NCBI RefSeq assembly: GCF_009830285.1 | Contig: NZ_WUQX01000001.1 | Location: forward strand, 3,162,501-3,226,500 | From: Sporofaciens musculi | GTDB taxonomy: Bacteria > Bacillota > Clostridia > Lachnospirales > Lachnospiraceae | Reading direction: 5' to 3' | DNA: 64,000 nt | Shown: positions 43,024 to 53,563 of the stretch, one piece after another | How positions within the stretch are numbered: position 1 is the first letter of the stretch | Layout: each line of letters opens with the position of its first letter | Made by a program: the position numbers and the translations under genes | The notes under the pieces: generated by a model | The model's input: the letters and a program-made list of their open reading frames with translations, nothing else | Told to the model about the DNA's origin: nothing | Database searches by the model: none

Positions 43024-45366
43024 TTATTTCTTAGCCTTCGCCGTCTTGCCCCGCCCAGACAGCGCTGTTTTAAGCACCTCGTCCATGCGGCTCACCGGAA
43101 TAATCTTCAGGCCTCTGGTAATCTCATGGGACAACTCCTCCACGTCTGATACATTTTCCTTGGGGATAATAACCGTCTTAATACCTGCATTCTTGGCTGC
43201 CAATAGCTTCTCCTTCAAACCTCCGATGGGCAGCACCCTTCCCCTCAGGGTAATTTCACCGGTCATGGCAACGTCCGCCCTTGCCTTCTTTCCCGTAATC
43301 GCAGACATCATGGCCGTGGCCATAGTAATTCCCGCCGACGGACCGTCCTTTGGAACCGCGCCCTCCGGTATATGGATGTGTATGTCATGCTCTTTGAAGA
43401 AATTCTCGTCAATCTTGTGCTCTTTGCTGACAGAACGGATATAACTGATTCCAGTTCTGGCAGACTCCTTCATCACATCTCCCATCTGGCCGGTTAAAAG
43501 CACCTCGCCTTCCCCTGGCATGATATTTACCTCAATCTGGAGGGTATCTCCGCCTACACTGGTCCAGGCCAGTCCCCTGACAATCCCCACCTCATCTGAA
43601 TCATTTGCCATCTGATAAATATACAACTCCTTGCCCAGATAGTGGGAGAGATTACGCTCCGTCACACGGATAGACTCCTTCTTCATTTCCAGAATCTCTC
43701 TTGCCGCCTTCCTGCAGATATCCCCAAGCTTTCTCTCCAACTGGCGTACGCCGGCCTCCTTGGTATAGTTGCGGGCTATCCTCCACAGAGCCTTCTTGCT
43801 GATGCTAAGCTGTTGGGGTTTCAGTCCATGCTTCTCCAACTGCTTGGGAATCAAATGCTCTGTGGCGATATGCATCTTCTCATTCTCCGTATAACTGCTG
43901 ACCTCAATAACCTCCATACGGTCCAGAAGAGGTCTTGGGATTGGCTGTAGGGTGTTGGCCGTAGCGACGAACAATACCTCTGACAAATCAACGGGTACCT
44001 CAAGATAGTGGTCGCGGAACTTTCGGTTCTGCTCACTGTCCAGCACCTCCAAAAGCGCTGAGAAGGTATCCCCCTTGTAATCATTGCTGACCTTATCAAT
44101 CTCGTCTAAGAGCATCAGAGGATTCTTCACCTCCGCCTGCCTTAAGCCGCTTGCAATCCTTCCCGGCATGGCGCCCACATAAGTCTTTCTGTGTCCCCGA
44201 ATCTCGGCCTCATCCCGCACGCCTCCTAAAGAAATACGCACATAGGGCTTATTAAGCGCCCTTGCAAGAGACTTGGCGATGGAGGTCTTTCCCGTTCCAG
44301 GAGGGCCGGCAAGACAAAGGATGGGTGTATTCCCCTTCTTAGTCAATGTCCTGACAGCAAGGAACTCCAACACTCTTTCCTTGACTTTCTCAAGGCCGTA
44401 GTGGTCCTCCTCCAATATCTTCTTCGCTGACTCAATATCCTCCGATTCCTCACACACCTTATCCCAGGGCATCTCAAGCATGGTCTCGATATATGTGCGA
44501 ATCACGCCGTTTTCCGCCTGACTTCCCAAGGTATTCTGGAATCTGCGAATCTCCTTTTTCAGCTTTTTCTTAACCTCCTCCGACGCCTCAAGATCATCCG
44601 TCTTCTGCTGAAATTCCTCCCCGTCCGAGAGAGTACTGTCATCCCCAAGTTCTTCTCGGATCAGCTTCGCCTCTTCCCGAAGGATATACTCCCTCTGGTT
44701 TTTGTCCACCCTCTTCTTGACCTTTGCCTGAATCTCATCCTTCACATTCATAATCTGAATCTCGTTCATCAATTTAAAGGACAAAAGCTCATAACGCTTA
44801 ACCAGGTCAGTCTCCTCCAAAAGCTGCTGTGCGTCCGTATAAGAAAAAGGCACGTTAGCACCAATCACATCCACCAGTTTTTTAAGGACGCCGATATTCT
44901 CTATCTGAGCGGCAAGCTCTTTGGACAGCTTGGGATTCTTTGACAGATATTCCTTAAAAATGTCCTTAAGCCCCCGAAGCATTGCCTCTGTGTTCGGCAG
45001 GTCCGTATCACTGTCCGTATCCGGTATCACAGTGATATTTGCCCGTAAATATGGTTCTTCAAATTCAATAGTATTGATATACGCCCTTTCTTCCCCTGTA
45101 ATCAGAACCCTGCTTACCTTCCTCGGCAGTTTAATAATCTGACGGACCGTCGCCACACATCCCGTCCGGTACACATCGGTAAGCTCTGGCTCCTCCACGT
45201 CCCCATCCTTCTGTGCGGTCAGGAAAATCTTCTGATTTCCCTCCACAACCTCCTCGATTGCCTTGACCGACTTAGGACGGCTGACGTCGAAATGGCGAAC
45301 CATCTCCGGCAGAATCGTAATCCCTCTTAAAGCCACCATTGGAAGACTCATCGTCTCTCTGTTCAT
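43024..45366 (-). CDS. lon: ATP-dependent protease Lon
   Basis: About 780 residues; the ATG follows GAGGAG. The substrate-binding N-domain starts LPMVALRGITILPEM. The AAA+ module has GPPGTGKTSIAKSLARAL and LLDEIDKV. The C-terminal protease domain carries the catalytic Ser in PKDGPSAGITMATAM and the Lys in KEKLLAAKNAGI. It degrades misfolded and regulatory proteins in the cytosol. It stands downstream of clpX with its own gap and a terminator between. Confidence 0.96.
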   Translation of the reverse strand: MNRETMSLPMVALRGITILPEMVRHFDVSRPKSVKAIEEVVEGNQKIFLTAQKDGDVEEPELTDVYRTGCVATVRQIIKLPRKVSRVLITGEERAYINTIEFEEPYLRANITVIPDTDSDTDLPNTEAMLRGLKDIFKEYLSKNPKLSKELAAQIENIGVLKKLVDVIGANVPFSYTDAQQLLEETDLVKRYELLSFKLMNEIQIMNVKDEIQAKVKKRVDKNQREYILREEAKLIREELGDDSTLSDGEEFQQKTDDLEASEEVKKKLKKEIRRFQNTLGSQAENGVIRTYIETMLEMPWDKVCEESEDIESAKKILEEDHYGLEKVKERVLEFLAVRTLTKKGNTPILCLAGPPGTGKTSIAKSLARALNKPYVRISLGGVRDEAEIRGHRKTYVGAMPGRIASGLRQAEVKNPLMLLDEIDKVSNDYKGDTFSALLEVLDSEQNRKFRDHYLEVPVDLSEVLFVATANTLQPIPRPLLDRMEVIEVSSYTENEKMHIATEHLIPKQLEKHGLKPQQLSISKKALWRIARNYTKEAGVRQLERKLGDICRKAAREILEMKKESIRVTERNLSHYLGKELYIYQMANDSDEVGIVRGLAWTSVGGDTLQIEVNIMPGEGEVLLTGQMGDVMKESARTGISYIRSVSKEHKIDENFFKEHDIHIHIPEGAVPKDGPSAGITMATAMMSAITGKKARADVAMTGEITLRGRVLPIGGLKEKLLAAKNAGIKTVIIPKENVSDVEELSHEITRGLKIIPVSRMDEVLKTALSGRGKTAKAKK

Positions 45367-45413
45367 AAACAATTCTCCTCTAAGAATTTAGCTAATAAAT
45401 ATTCATGTATTAA

Positions 45414-45440
45414 GAAAAAGAATCCCGCTTGCGAGATTCT
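45414..45440 (-). terminator. Intrinsic terminator after clpX
   Basis: In the minus direction AGAATCTCGC and GCGGGATTCT pair (with one G-U) and are followed by TTTTC. It separates clpP-clpX from lon. Confidence 0.7.
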
Positions 45441-45501
45441 CCGCTTACGGCGGATGCAAATAAACGCACCCGCCTCTTATTCTTTCTTATATCTGCGCTT
45501 T

Positions 45502-46761
45502 CTATGCGCTCTCGGATCTGACTGATATACGCTCACACTCCGGTTCTCCAATTCCTTTCACAGCGTCTGCCGTAATTCGGCAAGCCTTCAGTGAATCGTC
45601 TGACGGTGCTTTATACATAATATCCATCATGATATTCTCCATAATCGCCCGTAATCCTCTGGCTCCCGTTTTCCTCTTTAATGAAGTCTCGGCAACCGCT
45701 TTAAGAGCCTCCTCGTCAAAGGTCAAATCAACACCATCAAGCTCAAGCATCTTTTGATACTGCTTCACAATGGCATTCTTGGGCTCTGTCAAAATCCGAA
45801 TCAGGGCCTCCTCATCCAGCATCTCCAATGCAACCGTAACCGGAACACGGCCTACCAGCTCAGGAATCAATCCAAACTTCACAAGATCCTGGGGCAGCAC
45901 CTGACTTAACAGTCTGTCAACGTCATTCTCATGCTTATCGCCAATCTCCACATTAAAGCCAATAGACTTCCGGTCAATCCGCTTCTCGATAATCTTGTCA
46001 ATCCCTTCAAATGCGCCGCCGCAGATGAAAAGAATATTGGTCGTATCAATCTGGATTAACTCCTGATGGGGATGCTTCCTGCCTCCCTGTGGCGGTACAT
46101 TGGCTATGGTGCCCTCCACAATCTTAAGAAGCGCCTGCTGTACACCCTCGCCGGACACATCTCTAGTAATAGAGGGATTCTCTGATTTTCTCGTAATCTT
46201 GTCAATCTCGTCAATATAGATAATACCATACTCCGCCCGGTCAATATCACCGTCTGCGGCCTGGATAATCTTCAGAAGAATGTTCTCAACATCCTCCCCC
46301 ACGTACCCTGCCTCTGTAAGCGCCGTGGCGTCAGCGATTGCAAAGGGAACGCCTAAGATACGGGCAAGGGTCTGGGCAAGCAGAGTCTTGCCGCAGCCCG
46401 TAGGTCCGAGCATCAGAATATTGCTCTTTCCCAGCTCTACTCCTAAGTCCCTTCCCGCCATAATCCTCTTATAGTGATTGTACACAGCAACCGACAGAAC
46501 CTTTTTCGCCTCGTCCTGGCCGATTACGTATTCATCCAGAAACTCCTTGATCTCCTCAGGCTTCAACAGATTAATATCCGAAAATGGATTCCACTGCCGC
46601 TCGTCGCCAAATTCAAATTCTTCCTCCAGAATCTCGGTACAGACATCGATACATTCATCACAGATATAGGCCCCGTTGGGTCCTGCAATCAACTTGCGCA
46701 CCTGATTCTGCGTCTTATTACAGAACGAACACCTGACTTGATCATCGTTCCTTCCTACCAT
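45502..46761 (-). CDS. clpX: ClpX, ATPase subunit of ClpXP
   Basis: About 419 residues; the ATG follows GAGGTGAGAG. The N-terminal zinc finger is [15 protein letters not shown] with ICDECIDVC. The AAA+ core has [20 protein letters not shown] and [10 protein letters not shown], the pore loop GYVGEDVE, and the ClpP-docking IGFNVE variant of the IGF loop. It unfolds substrates for ClpP. The gene lies 36 bases after clpP. Confidence 0.96.
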   Translation of the reverse strand: MVGRNDDQVRCSFCNKTQNQVRKLIAGPNGAYICDECIDVCTEILEEEFEFGDERQWNPFSDINLLKPEEIKEFLDEYVIGQDEAKKVLSVAVYNHYKRIMAGRDLGVELGKSNILMLGPTGCGKTLLAQTLARILGVPFAIADATALTEAGYVGEDVENILLKIIQAADGDIDRAEYGIIYIDEIDKITRKSENPSITRDVSGEGVQQALLKIVEGTIANVPPQGGRKHPHQELIQIDTTNILFICGGAFEGIDKIIEKRIDRKSIGFNVEIGDKHENDVDRLLSQVLPQDLVKFGLIPELVGRVPVTVALEMLDEEALIRILTEPKNAIVKQYQKMLELDGVDLTFDEEALKAVAETSLKRKTGARGLRAIMENIMMDIMYKAPSDDSLKACRITADAVKGIGEPECERISVRSESA

Positions 46762-46797
46762 TCTCTCACCTCGTCTAAGGGACATTCTTCTAAAAGC

Positions 46798-47379
46798 TTA
46801 ACGGCTCTTGATGACTTCGTCAATCAGACCGTATTCCTTCGCTTCCTCTGCCGACATGAAGTTATCTCGATCCGTATCCTCACTGATCACCTCTATCGGC
46901 TGTCCCGTATTCTCTGATAATATTCGATTCAATCTCTCGCGGGTACGCAAAATATGCTTTGCGGCAATCTCAATCTCCGTTGCCTGCCCCCGCGCTCCTC
47001 CTGACGGTTGATGGATCATGATCTCAGCATTAGGCAGAGCCAGTCTCTTTCCCTTTGTTCCTCCTGCCAGCAGGAAGGAGCCCATACTAGCCGCCATACC
47101 GATACAGATGGTTTCAATATCACACTTAATATACTGCATCGTATCATAGATGGCAAGACCTGCCGTCACAGAGCCTCCCGGACTGTTGATATACAGATGG
47201 ATATCCTTCTCCGGATCCTCTGCCTCTAAAAATAACAACTGGGCAACTACAACACTTGCCGATACGTCGGATACTTCCTCTCCAAGAAAAATGATCCTGT
47301 CTTTCAATAATCTTGAATAGATGTCGTAGGACCGTTCCCCACGGCTTGTCTGTTCAATGACATAAGGTACTAAACTCAT
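46798..47379 (-). CDS. clpP: ClpP protease subunit
   Basis: 193 residues starting [20 protein letters not shown]. The catalytic Ser is in [14 protein letters not shown], His in [13 protein letters not shown] and Asp in [13 protein letters not shown]. It forms the tetradecameric peptidase partnered by ClpX. It follows the trigger factor gene by 28 bases; tig-clpP-clpX-lon-engB is a conserved proteostasis block. Confidence 0.97.
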   Translation of the reverse strand: MSLVPYVIEQTSRGERSYDIYSRLLKDRIIFLGEEVSDVSASVVVAQLLFLEAEDPEKDIHLYINSPGGSVTAGLAIYDTMQYIKCDIETICIGMAASMGSFLLAGGTKGKRLALPNAEIMIHQPSGGARGQATEIEIAAKHILRTRERLNRILSENTGQPIEVISEDTDRDNFMSAEEAKEYGLIDEVIKSR

Positions 47380-47407
47380 GTATCTGCCTCCTTATTCGTG
47401 ACAGCGC

Positions 47408-48694
47408 TTATTTTTCCACAGCATTCTCTACAAGGAAGGTAATCGCCTCCTGAACCGCGATATCCTCCTTCATGCGCTCTTTCTCTCTGTCACCCATGGT
47501 CTCTTTCATCTTATCCGCTTCCATCCGGTACATTTCAGCCATCTTCTGAATCTCCTCGTCGATTCTTTCCTCGCTGACTTCGATATTCTCTGCCTTCACG
47601 ATTGCCTCTAATACCAGACGTGTCTCAATACTCTTAACTGCCTGAGGTCTCATATCCTCCACAAGCTTATCCGCAGATAAACCGGTGAACTGGAAGTACT
47701 GCTCCATGGTAAGCCCCTGACTCTTAATTCTCCGTGCAAAATCCTCAGCCATCTGCGCTATCTGAGTCTCAATCATAGCCTCCGGCAATTCATACTGTGC
47801 GTTCTTCACAGCCTGCTCAACCGCTTCATCCTCCTGCTTCTCCTTGCCCTCAGCCTCTTTCTTCTTGGCTATGGTCTTCTTAAGATCTTCCCTGTATTCG
47901 GCAAGAGTATCAAACTCAGATACCTCAGAGGCGAACTCGTCGTCAATCTCTGGAATCTCTTTCGCCTTAATCTCATGTATTTTACACTGGAATACTGCAT
48001 CCTTGCCCTGAAGCTCCTTTGCATGGTACTCCTCTGGGAAGGTAACCTTCACTTCCACATCTACTCCGGTATTAACGCCAATCAACTGTTCCTCAAATCC
48101 AGGGATAAAGGAACCAGAGCCAATCTCCAGAGGATGGTTCTCGCCCTTGCCGCCCTCAAAAGCAACACCGTCTACAAAGCCTTCGTAATCAAGGATGACC
48201 TCATCCCCGTTCTGCACCGGACGATCCTCTACCGTAACCTGTCTCGCATTCTTCTCTGCTTCTTCCTTAAGTTTTGCGTCAATCTCGTCCTCTGTCACGT
48301 CTACGTCATACTTCTCAACCTTAAGTCCCTTGTACTCTCCAAGAGTTACCTCTGGCTTTAATGCAACCGTAGCCGTAAAGATAAACGGCTTGCCCTTCTC
48401 TGCCTGAACCACGTCAATCTGAGGTCTGGATACGATAGATTCCTCACACTCGTCATATGCCTCCCCATAAGCCTTGGGAATCAGCTCATTCGCCGCGTCG
48501 TCATAGAAAATCTCCGCACCGTACATCTTCTCAACCATCTGGCGCGGAACCTTACCCTTACGGAATCCTGGAATTGCAATCCTATTCTTCTGCTTCTTAT
48601 ATGCACTCTGAAGTGCTTTTTCAAAATCATCGGCAGAAACTTCAATCGTAAGTTTTGCCATGCTTTTCTCTAACTTCTCTACCTGTAAGCTCAT
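47408..48694 (-). CDS. tig: Trigger factor
   Basis: 428 residues. The ribosome-binding domain carries GFRKGKVPRQMVEKMYG. The FKBP-type PPIase domain has VILDYEGFVDGVAFEGGKGENHPLEIGSGSFIPGFE. The C-terminal helical cradle extends to the end. It shields nascent chains at the ribosome exit. It heads the tig-clpP-clpX group. Confidence 0.96.
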   Translation of the reverse strand: MSLQVEKLEKSMAKLTIEVSADDFEKALQSAYKKQKNRIAIPGFRKGKVPRQMVEKMYGAEIFYDDAANELIPKAYGEAYDECEESIVSRPQIDVVQAEKGKPFIFTATVALKPEVTLGEYKGLKVEKYDVDVTEDEIDAKLKEEAEKNARQVTVEDRPVQNGDEVILDYEGFVDGVAFEGGKGENHPLEIGSGSFIPGFEEQLIGVNTGVDVEVKVTFPEEYHAKELQGKDAVFQCKIHEIKAKEIPEIDDEFASEVSEFDTLAEYREDLKKTIAKKKEAEGKEKQEDEAVEQAVKNAQYELPEAMIETQIAQMAEDFARRIKSQGLTMEQYFQFTGLSADKLVEDMRPQAVKSIETRLVLEAIVKAENIEVSEERIDEEIQKMAEMYRMEADKMKETMGDREKERMKEDIAVQEAITFLVENAVEK

Positions 48695-48801
48695 CTACTA
48701 TTTCCTCCTGTTTCTATCCTGTCCCCTGGTAGTATGGAACAAGGCATACTACAATTCATTCACCAAAGAAGTATAACACAAACCTCTCTAAATATCCAGT
48801 A

Positions 48802-49356
48802 TTATTTCGTCTCATATACGATGGATTCCGCAATCTCCTTCGCCTTTGCAGGCCCTGACAGAACCTCAATCAGCTTCAATGCAAAATCAATGGCAGTTCC
48901 CACGCCGCGGCTGGTAATAATGTTCCCATCCACAGTGACAGAGCCTCCGGAGATCACCGCACCTTGAATCTCCTTCTCCACGGAAGGATAACAGGAGATG
49001 CGTTTCCCCTTGAGAAGCCCCATATTGCCAAGCACCGTAGGCGCAGCGCAGATGGCGCCGATCTTTTTGCCCTCGTCATAGAAGCCCTTTACTACCCTTC
49101 GCACTCCCGCGTGGGCCTCCAGATTCTTCGTTCCTGGCATCCCGCCCGGCAGTACAATCATATCTGACTCCACAAAATTCACTTCCTCGAACAGATCCTC
49201 AGTCTGCACGTTGATTCCATGAGCGCCGTGTACCGTATAGTCCTCCATAATCGAAACCGTATCTACATAGATAGTCGCACGCCTCAGCAGATCTACCACG
49301 GTTAATGCCTCGACTTCTTCAAATCCATCAGCAAGGATCACACTCACTTTCTTCAT
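48802..49356 (-). CDS. DJ-1/PfpI family protein
   Basis: 184 residues. The fold is shown by KVSVILADGFEEVEALTVVDLLRRA, the Glu at residue 15 region and the nucleophile elbow IGAICAAPTVLG, where the Cys is reactive. This subgroup (DJ-1, YajL-like) includes glyoxalase III/deglycase-like and redox-sensing proteins; the activity is uncertain. It is monocistronic. Confidence 0.88.
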   Translation of the reverse strand: MKKVSVILADGFEEVEALTVVDLLRRATIYVDTVSIMEDYTVHGAHGINVQTEDLFEEVNFVESDMIVLPGGMPGTKNLEAHAGVRRVVKGFYDEGKKIGAICAAPTVLGNMGLLKGKRISCYPSVEKEIQGAVISGGSVTVDGNIITSRGVGTAIDFALKLIEVLSGPAKAKEIAESIVYETK

Positions 49357-49459
49357 TTTCTCATCCCCTTTTTATTTTTTCATTTACATTTAGAATCTCT
49401 TATATTATGATGTAGGCAGCCATATAATAATCAAAATTATCAAATCAGGAGGTTTCCCA

Positions 49460-49903
49460 ATGGAAATTGAACGCAAATATCTTGTACCCAAACTTCCCGA
49501 ACATCTGGAGCATTACCCCTGCCGCATAATCTCCCAGGGGTACTTAAACACCGATCCTGTGGTACGCATCCGCCAGGATGACCATAAGTACGAGCTTACC
49601 TACAAATCAAAAGGCTTCCTGGCAAGGCAGGAATACAACCTTCCCCTCAACCGAGAAGCCTATGAACATCTTCTCACCAAAATTGACGGTCGTTTCATCC
49701 AGAAGAAACGTTACATGCTTCCCCTTCCTAACGGCCTGACAGCAGAGCTTGACGTCTTTGAGGGAGACTTAGCTCCCCTCATTCTTGTGGAGGTAGAATT
49801 TGCTTCCGAGGAGGATGCCAATTCCTTCACTCCTCCGTCATGGTTCGGTGAAGACGTCACATTTTCCGAAAAATACCACAACAGCAGCTTAAGCCAGCTC
49901 TAA
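49460..49903 (+). CDS. CYTH-domain triphosphatase-like protein
   Basis: 147 residues. It begins MEIERKYLV, the ExExK signature of the triphosphate tunnel fold, followed by basic and acidic strands (VVRIRQDD, YELTYKSKG, LDVFEGD, ILVEVEF). The family covers inorganic triphosphatases and CYTH adenylate cyclases. The gene is preceded by AGGAGG and converges on lysC, sharing three bases at the stops. Confidence 0.88.
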   Translation: MEIERKYLVPKLPEHLEHYPCRIISQGYLNTDPVVRIRQDDHKYELTYKSKGFLARQEYNLPLNREAYEHLLTKIDGRFIQKKRYMLPLPNGLTAELDVFEGDLAPLILVEVEFASEEDANSFTPPSWFGEDVTFSEKYHNSSLSQL

Positions 49904-51108
49904 TCTGACATGGCGAAACCATCATGGACCGCGTTCATTGCCTTATCAATATCCTTCTTCGGCACCAGTACTGTAATCCGAATCTCTGATGTGGAGATCA
50001 TATTGATATTAACCCTGGAATTGTAGAGGGACTCAAACATCTTCGCCGCCACGCCGGGATTGCTCATCATTCCTGCGCCAACGACTGACAACTTCGCCAC
50101 ATCCTCATTCCACGTAATGTCCTTGATGGTCAATCGCTCTTTATTCTCCTCCAATGTACGGATTGCCGCCTTCAAATCGTCCGACGCCACTGTAAACGAG
50201 ATATCCTTTGTCCCCTCCCGTCCCACGGACTGGAGGATGATATCCACATTGATGTTATTCTTGGCCAGGGTATCAAAGATACGGAACGCGATTCCCGGCC
50301 TGTCCTCCACTCCGATTACAGAGATTCTTGCCGTATTCTGATCGGCAGCCACACCGGTCACTAATAGTTTTTCCACTCCTTTTGCCTCCTTGACTACGGT
50401 TCCCTCCGAATGGTTCAGGCTGGACCGCACAACCAGTTCTACATTATATTTCTTCGCCATCTCCACCGAGCGGTTGTGGAGTACCCTTGCCCCAAGGCTT
50501 GCCAACTCCAGCATCTCATCATAGGTGATGGTGTCAATCTTCTTTGCATTCTTAACCACCCTTGGGTCTGCGGTGTACACACCGTCCACGTCCGTATAAA
50601 TCTCACATTTATCCGCATGAAGCACAGCCGCAAGGGCAACGGCCGTGGTGTCCGAGCCGCCCCTTCCCAATGTGGTCACATCATCATACTTGTTCACTCC
50701 CTGGAAGCCGGTCACAATCACAATCTTTCTGGAATCCAGCTCATGAAGGATTCTCTCCTTCTCCACACGCTTAAAACGGGCGTTGCCGTACCGAGAGGTG
50801 GAATGCATCCGCACCTGAAACCCATTGAGGGACACAGCCGGAACATCCAAGGACTGCAAGGCCATGGCCATCAAGGATACTGATACCTGCTCACCTGTGG
50901 TCAGCAGCATGTCAAGCTCCCGCTTCTTCGCTTTAGGATTGATGGTCTTTGCAAGGGCTAACAGCTCGTCCGTGGTATCTCCCATGGCTGAGAGCACCAC
51001 CACCACGTCATGGCCTTCCTTATAATCTTCAATGCATCTCCTGGCAACATTAAAAATTCTCTCTTTATTGGCTACGGAGCTGCCTCCGAATTTCTTTACG
51101 ATCAGCAT
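49900..51108 (-). CDS. lysC: Aspartate kinase
   Basis: 402 residues. The kinase domain has VKKFGGSSVANKER, TTGEQVSVSLMAMAL and GRGGSDTTAVALAAVLHAD. Two ACT domains follow (VTGVAADQNTARISVIGVEDRPG and LSVVGAGMMSNPGVAAKMF), the site of feedback control by lysine or threonine. It phosphorylates aspartate. The ATG overlaps the stop of the ApgM-family gene, with GAGGAGG inside that gene, so both are coupled. Confidence 0.95.
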   Translation of the reverse strand: MLIVKKFGGSSVANKERIFNVARRCIEDYKEGHDVVVVLSAMGDTTDELLALAKTINPKAKKRELDMLLTTGEQVSVSLMAMALQSLDVPAVSLNGFQVRMHSTSRYGNARFKRVEKERILHELDSRKIVIVTGFQGVNKYDDVTTLGRGGSDTTAVALAAVLHADKCEIYTDVDGVYTADPRVVKNAKKIDTITYDEMLELASLGARVLHNRSVEMAKKYNVELVVRSSLNHSEGTVVKEAKGVEKLLVTGVAADQNTARISVIGVEDRPGIAFRIFDTLAKNNINVDIILQSVGREGTKDISFTVASDDLKAAIRTLEENKERLTIKDITWNEDVAKLSVVGAGMMSNPGVAAKMFESLYNSRVNINMISTSEIRITVLVPKKDIDKAMNAVHDGFAMSD

Positions 51109-52313
51109 AGTTCCTCCTCAAGCAGATGACTTATCAGCCGGTATCCATCCCTAAAACTTCTGCCTGTCAGGGCGGCTGTCTTCTCAGAATATTCTTCTGC
51201 CCCTTCTATTGGTTTTGTACTGTCATACAACAGATAAGGAACCGGCTCGCCTGTATGGGTGCGGACTTCAATAGGTGTTGGATGGTCCGGTAAAAGCAAA
51301 AGCCGGAAATCCTCCCCTGAGGCTTCAAGCCCTTCAAGGACAACTCTTAGTACCTTCCCGTCTACATTTTCGATTGCAGTTATCTTATCTTCTGTAAGCC
51401 CCTAATGCCCCATCTCGTCCGGCGCCTCCACATGGATATATGCGAAATCATACCCAGCTTTCGTAAGGGCATCCAAAGCGGCGCGCGCTTTTCCCTCATA
51501 GTTGGTGTGAAGCCCGCCGTTTGCACCCTCCACGAAAATACGGTCCATCCCTGCGCCTACCGCAATTCCCTTCAGCAGATCCACCGCGGAGATCATCACG
51601 CCTTTCTTTTTGGTGCGTTCTTCAAAGGAGGTGAGGGAAGGCTTCCTCCCTGCGCCCCAGAACCAGGCGGAGTTGGCGGGCCTTTGCCCCTTCCTTCTTC
51701 TCTCCTCGTTCAGAGGATGGTTTTTCAGAATCTCATAGCTTTTCTCCATCATATCCCTAAGAATCCTATCCTTAGGAAGATAGTCCCCAATCCCCTTTGT
51801 AAGGATATCGTGGGGCGGCGTAAGCTCTGCTGCCGTACCGTCCTTCTGAATCAAAAGATGGCGGTAGCTGGTGCCCACATAGAACTCGTACCCTTCTGCC
51901 TTAAGCCCCTCCTTCAAGGCGGCCACCAGAATGGCTGCATCCTTTGTCTCAATCTCGTCAGAGCTGTGGTCTAACATCACCTGGTCTTCATAGTCGCCCT
52001 CCTGCTCAGACAATGTCACAAGGTTGCACCGGAAGGAAACATCCGTATCCGCCATATCGACTCCGATACTCAAAGCCTCCAGCGGGGATCTTCCGGTATA
52101 GAAAATCTTGGGGTCATAACCCATGACCGACAGATTGGCCGTATCACTCCCTGGCGCCATCCCCTCCGGAACCATGGACGCCATGCCAAGCTCTGATACC
52201 CGTGCAAGTTTATCCATCACCGGAGTATGGGCCGCCTCAAGGGTCGTCCTTTTATTAAGTTCCTCAAGCGGTCGTCCTGCCATCCCGTCGCTTAAAATAA
52301 TAATGTATTTCAT
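51102..52313 (-). pseudogene. ApgM-family (phosphoglycerate mutase-like/putative homoserine kinase), in-frame TAG
   Basis: The 403-codon frame encodes an alkaline-phosphatase-superfamily protein: MKYIIILSDGMAGRPLEEL, the catalytic Ser segment PGSDTANLSVMGYDP, HIEAPDE-like YIHVEAPDEMGH and DHPTPIEVRTHTGEPVP. A single TAG at 51402-51404 interrupts it after DEMGH, where CAG (Gln) would fit; both sides stay in frame. The gene lies between hom and lysC. Comparative genomics places such ApgM-like genes in threonine operons as a substitute homoserine kinase. Loss of the last 100 residues removes metal ligands and should inactivate it, unless the TAG is suppressed or a sequencing error. Confidence 0.82.
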
Positions 52314-52324
52314 TGGCTTCTCAC

Positions 52325-53548
52325 CTACCCCTCCACACGAATCATATGAAGGATTTGCTCACGATAAATATTCGCCCTGGTCACATAATCCCCCTCCATC
52401 ATGACCGGAGTGACAATACCAAATTCTCCCAAAAGGCCCTCTGCCTTAATAATCTCAATGTCTCCAAAGGAGTCCTGAAGCCTTGGAAGCATCTCATCTT
52501 CATTTCCCTTAAACCGGATAAAGAACCGACGTTTCGCGTCCGCCTTATCCTCAAGCTTAAGCTTCTCCTGCTTCCACATGGTCATGATATTTCGGTTTAA
52601 ATGCTTCGCCGCATCCACCACGTCTGCAACAACCGCGCTGGCCGTGGGAAGCTTTCCTGCGCCGCTTCCGTAAAACATGGCGTCTCCCAGCACATTTCCA
52701 TGGACGAAAATAGAATTAAAGACTCCATTTACATTATAAAGAGGATGCTCAGGATACAGCATACAGGGAGCTACGATGGCATGAAGACGGTTCCCCCCAT
52801 GGCGTTTGCTGGACGCCAGCAGCTTGATGGTGGTTCCCATAGCCTTGGCGTACTTCATATCCTCCACCGTAATCTCGGTAATTCCTTCGCAGTAAATGTC
52901 CTCGAAGTCTACCTGCTGCCCCGAAATCAAAGAAGACAGAATCGCAATCTTACGGCAGGCGTCATAGCCCTCCACGTCCGCCTCCGGATTGCGCTCAGCG
53001 TAACCATTTGCCTGGGCCTCCTTTAAGACCGTGTCATAGTCCGCCCCTTCATAGAACATCTTTGACAGCATATAGTTGGTGGTTCCGTTAAGGATACCTG
53101 TAATCTCCTCAATCTCGTCTGCCGTAAGAGAAGAATTTAAGGGTCGGATGATGGGAATTCCTCCCCCAACACTGGCTTCAAACAGAAAATTGATGTTATT
53201 CTCCTTAGCAATGGACAAAAGCTCAGCCCCGTGCTTTGCCACCAGGGCCTTGTTGGACGTGGCCACGCTCTTTCCAGCCAGAAGGCACTTCTTCACAAAG
53301 GTGTAAGCCGGCTCAATGCCTCCCATTACCTCCACCACAATCTTGATGTCCTCATCCGAAAGAATGGTATCGAAATCATGGACAATCATATCCTGCACAG
53401 GGTCCCCAGGAAAATCCTTTAAGTCCAGGACATACTTGATTTTAAGCTCGTCCCCGATTCTCTGGTTGATACGCGCGCCGTTGGTGTTCACCACCTCCAC
53501 CACGCCTGAGCCAACCGTTCCATATCCCAAAACTGCTATATTTACCAT
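52325..53548 (-). CDS. hom: Homoserine dehydrogenase
   Basis: 407 residues. The Rossmann motif is VAVLGYGTVGSGVVEVV. The substrate region has EASVGGGIPIIRPLNSSLTADEIEEITGILNGTTNYML and EADVEGYDACRKIAIL. A C-terminal ACT-like domain starts near RRFFIRFKGNEDEM. It reduces aspartate semialdehyde to homoserine. It starts the hom-(ApgM-like)-lysC group, 15 bases after prfB. Confidence 0.96.
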   Translation of the reverse strand: MVNIAVLGYGTVGSGVVEVVNTNGARINQRIGDELKIKYVLDLKDFPGDPVQDMIVHDFDTILSDEDIKIVVEVMGGIEPAYTFVKKCLLAGKSVATSNKALVAKHGAELLSIAKENNINFLFEASVGGGIPIIRPLNSSLTADEIEEITGILNGTTNYMLSKMFYEGADYDTVLKEAQANGYAERNPEADVEGYDACRKIAILSSLISGQQVDFEDIYCEGITEITVEDMKYAKAMGTTIKLLASSKRHGGNRLHAIVAPCMLYPEHPLYNVNGVFNSIFVHGNVLGDAMFYGSGAGKLPTASAVVADVVDAAKHLNRNIMTMWKQEKLKLEDKADAKRRFFIRFKGNEDEMLPRLQDSFGDIEIIKAEGLLGEFGIVTPVMMEGDYVTRANIYREQILHMIRVEG

Positions 53549-53563
53549 CTGTTTGTCCCTCCT

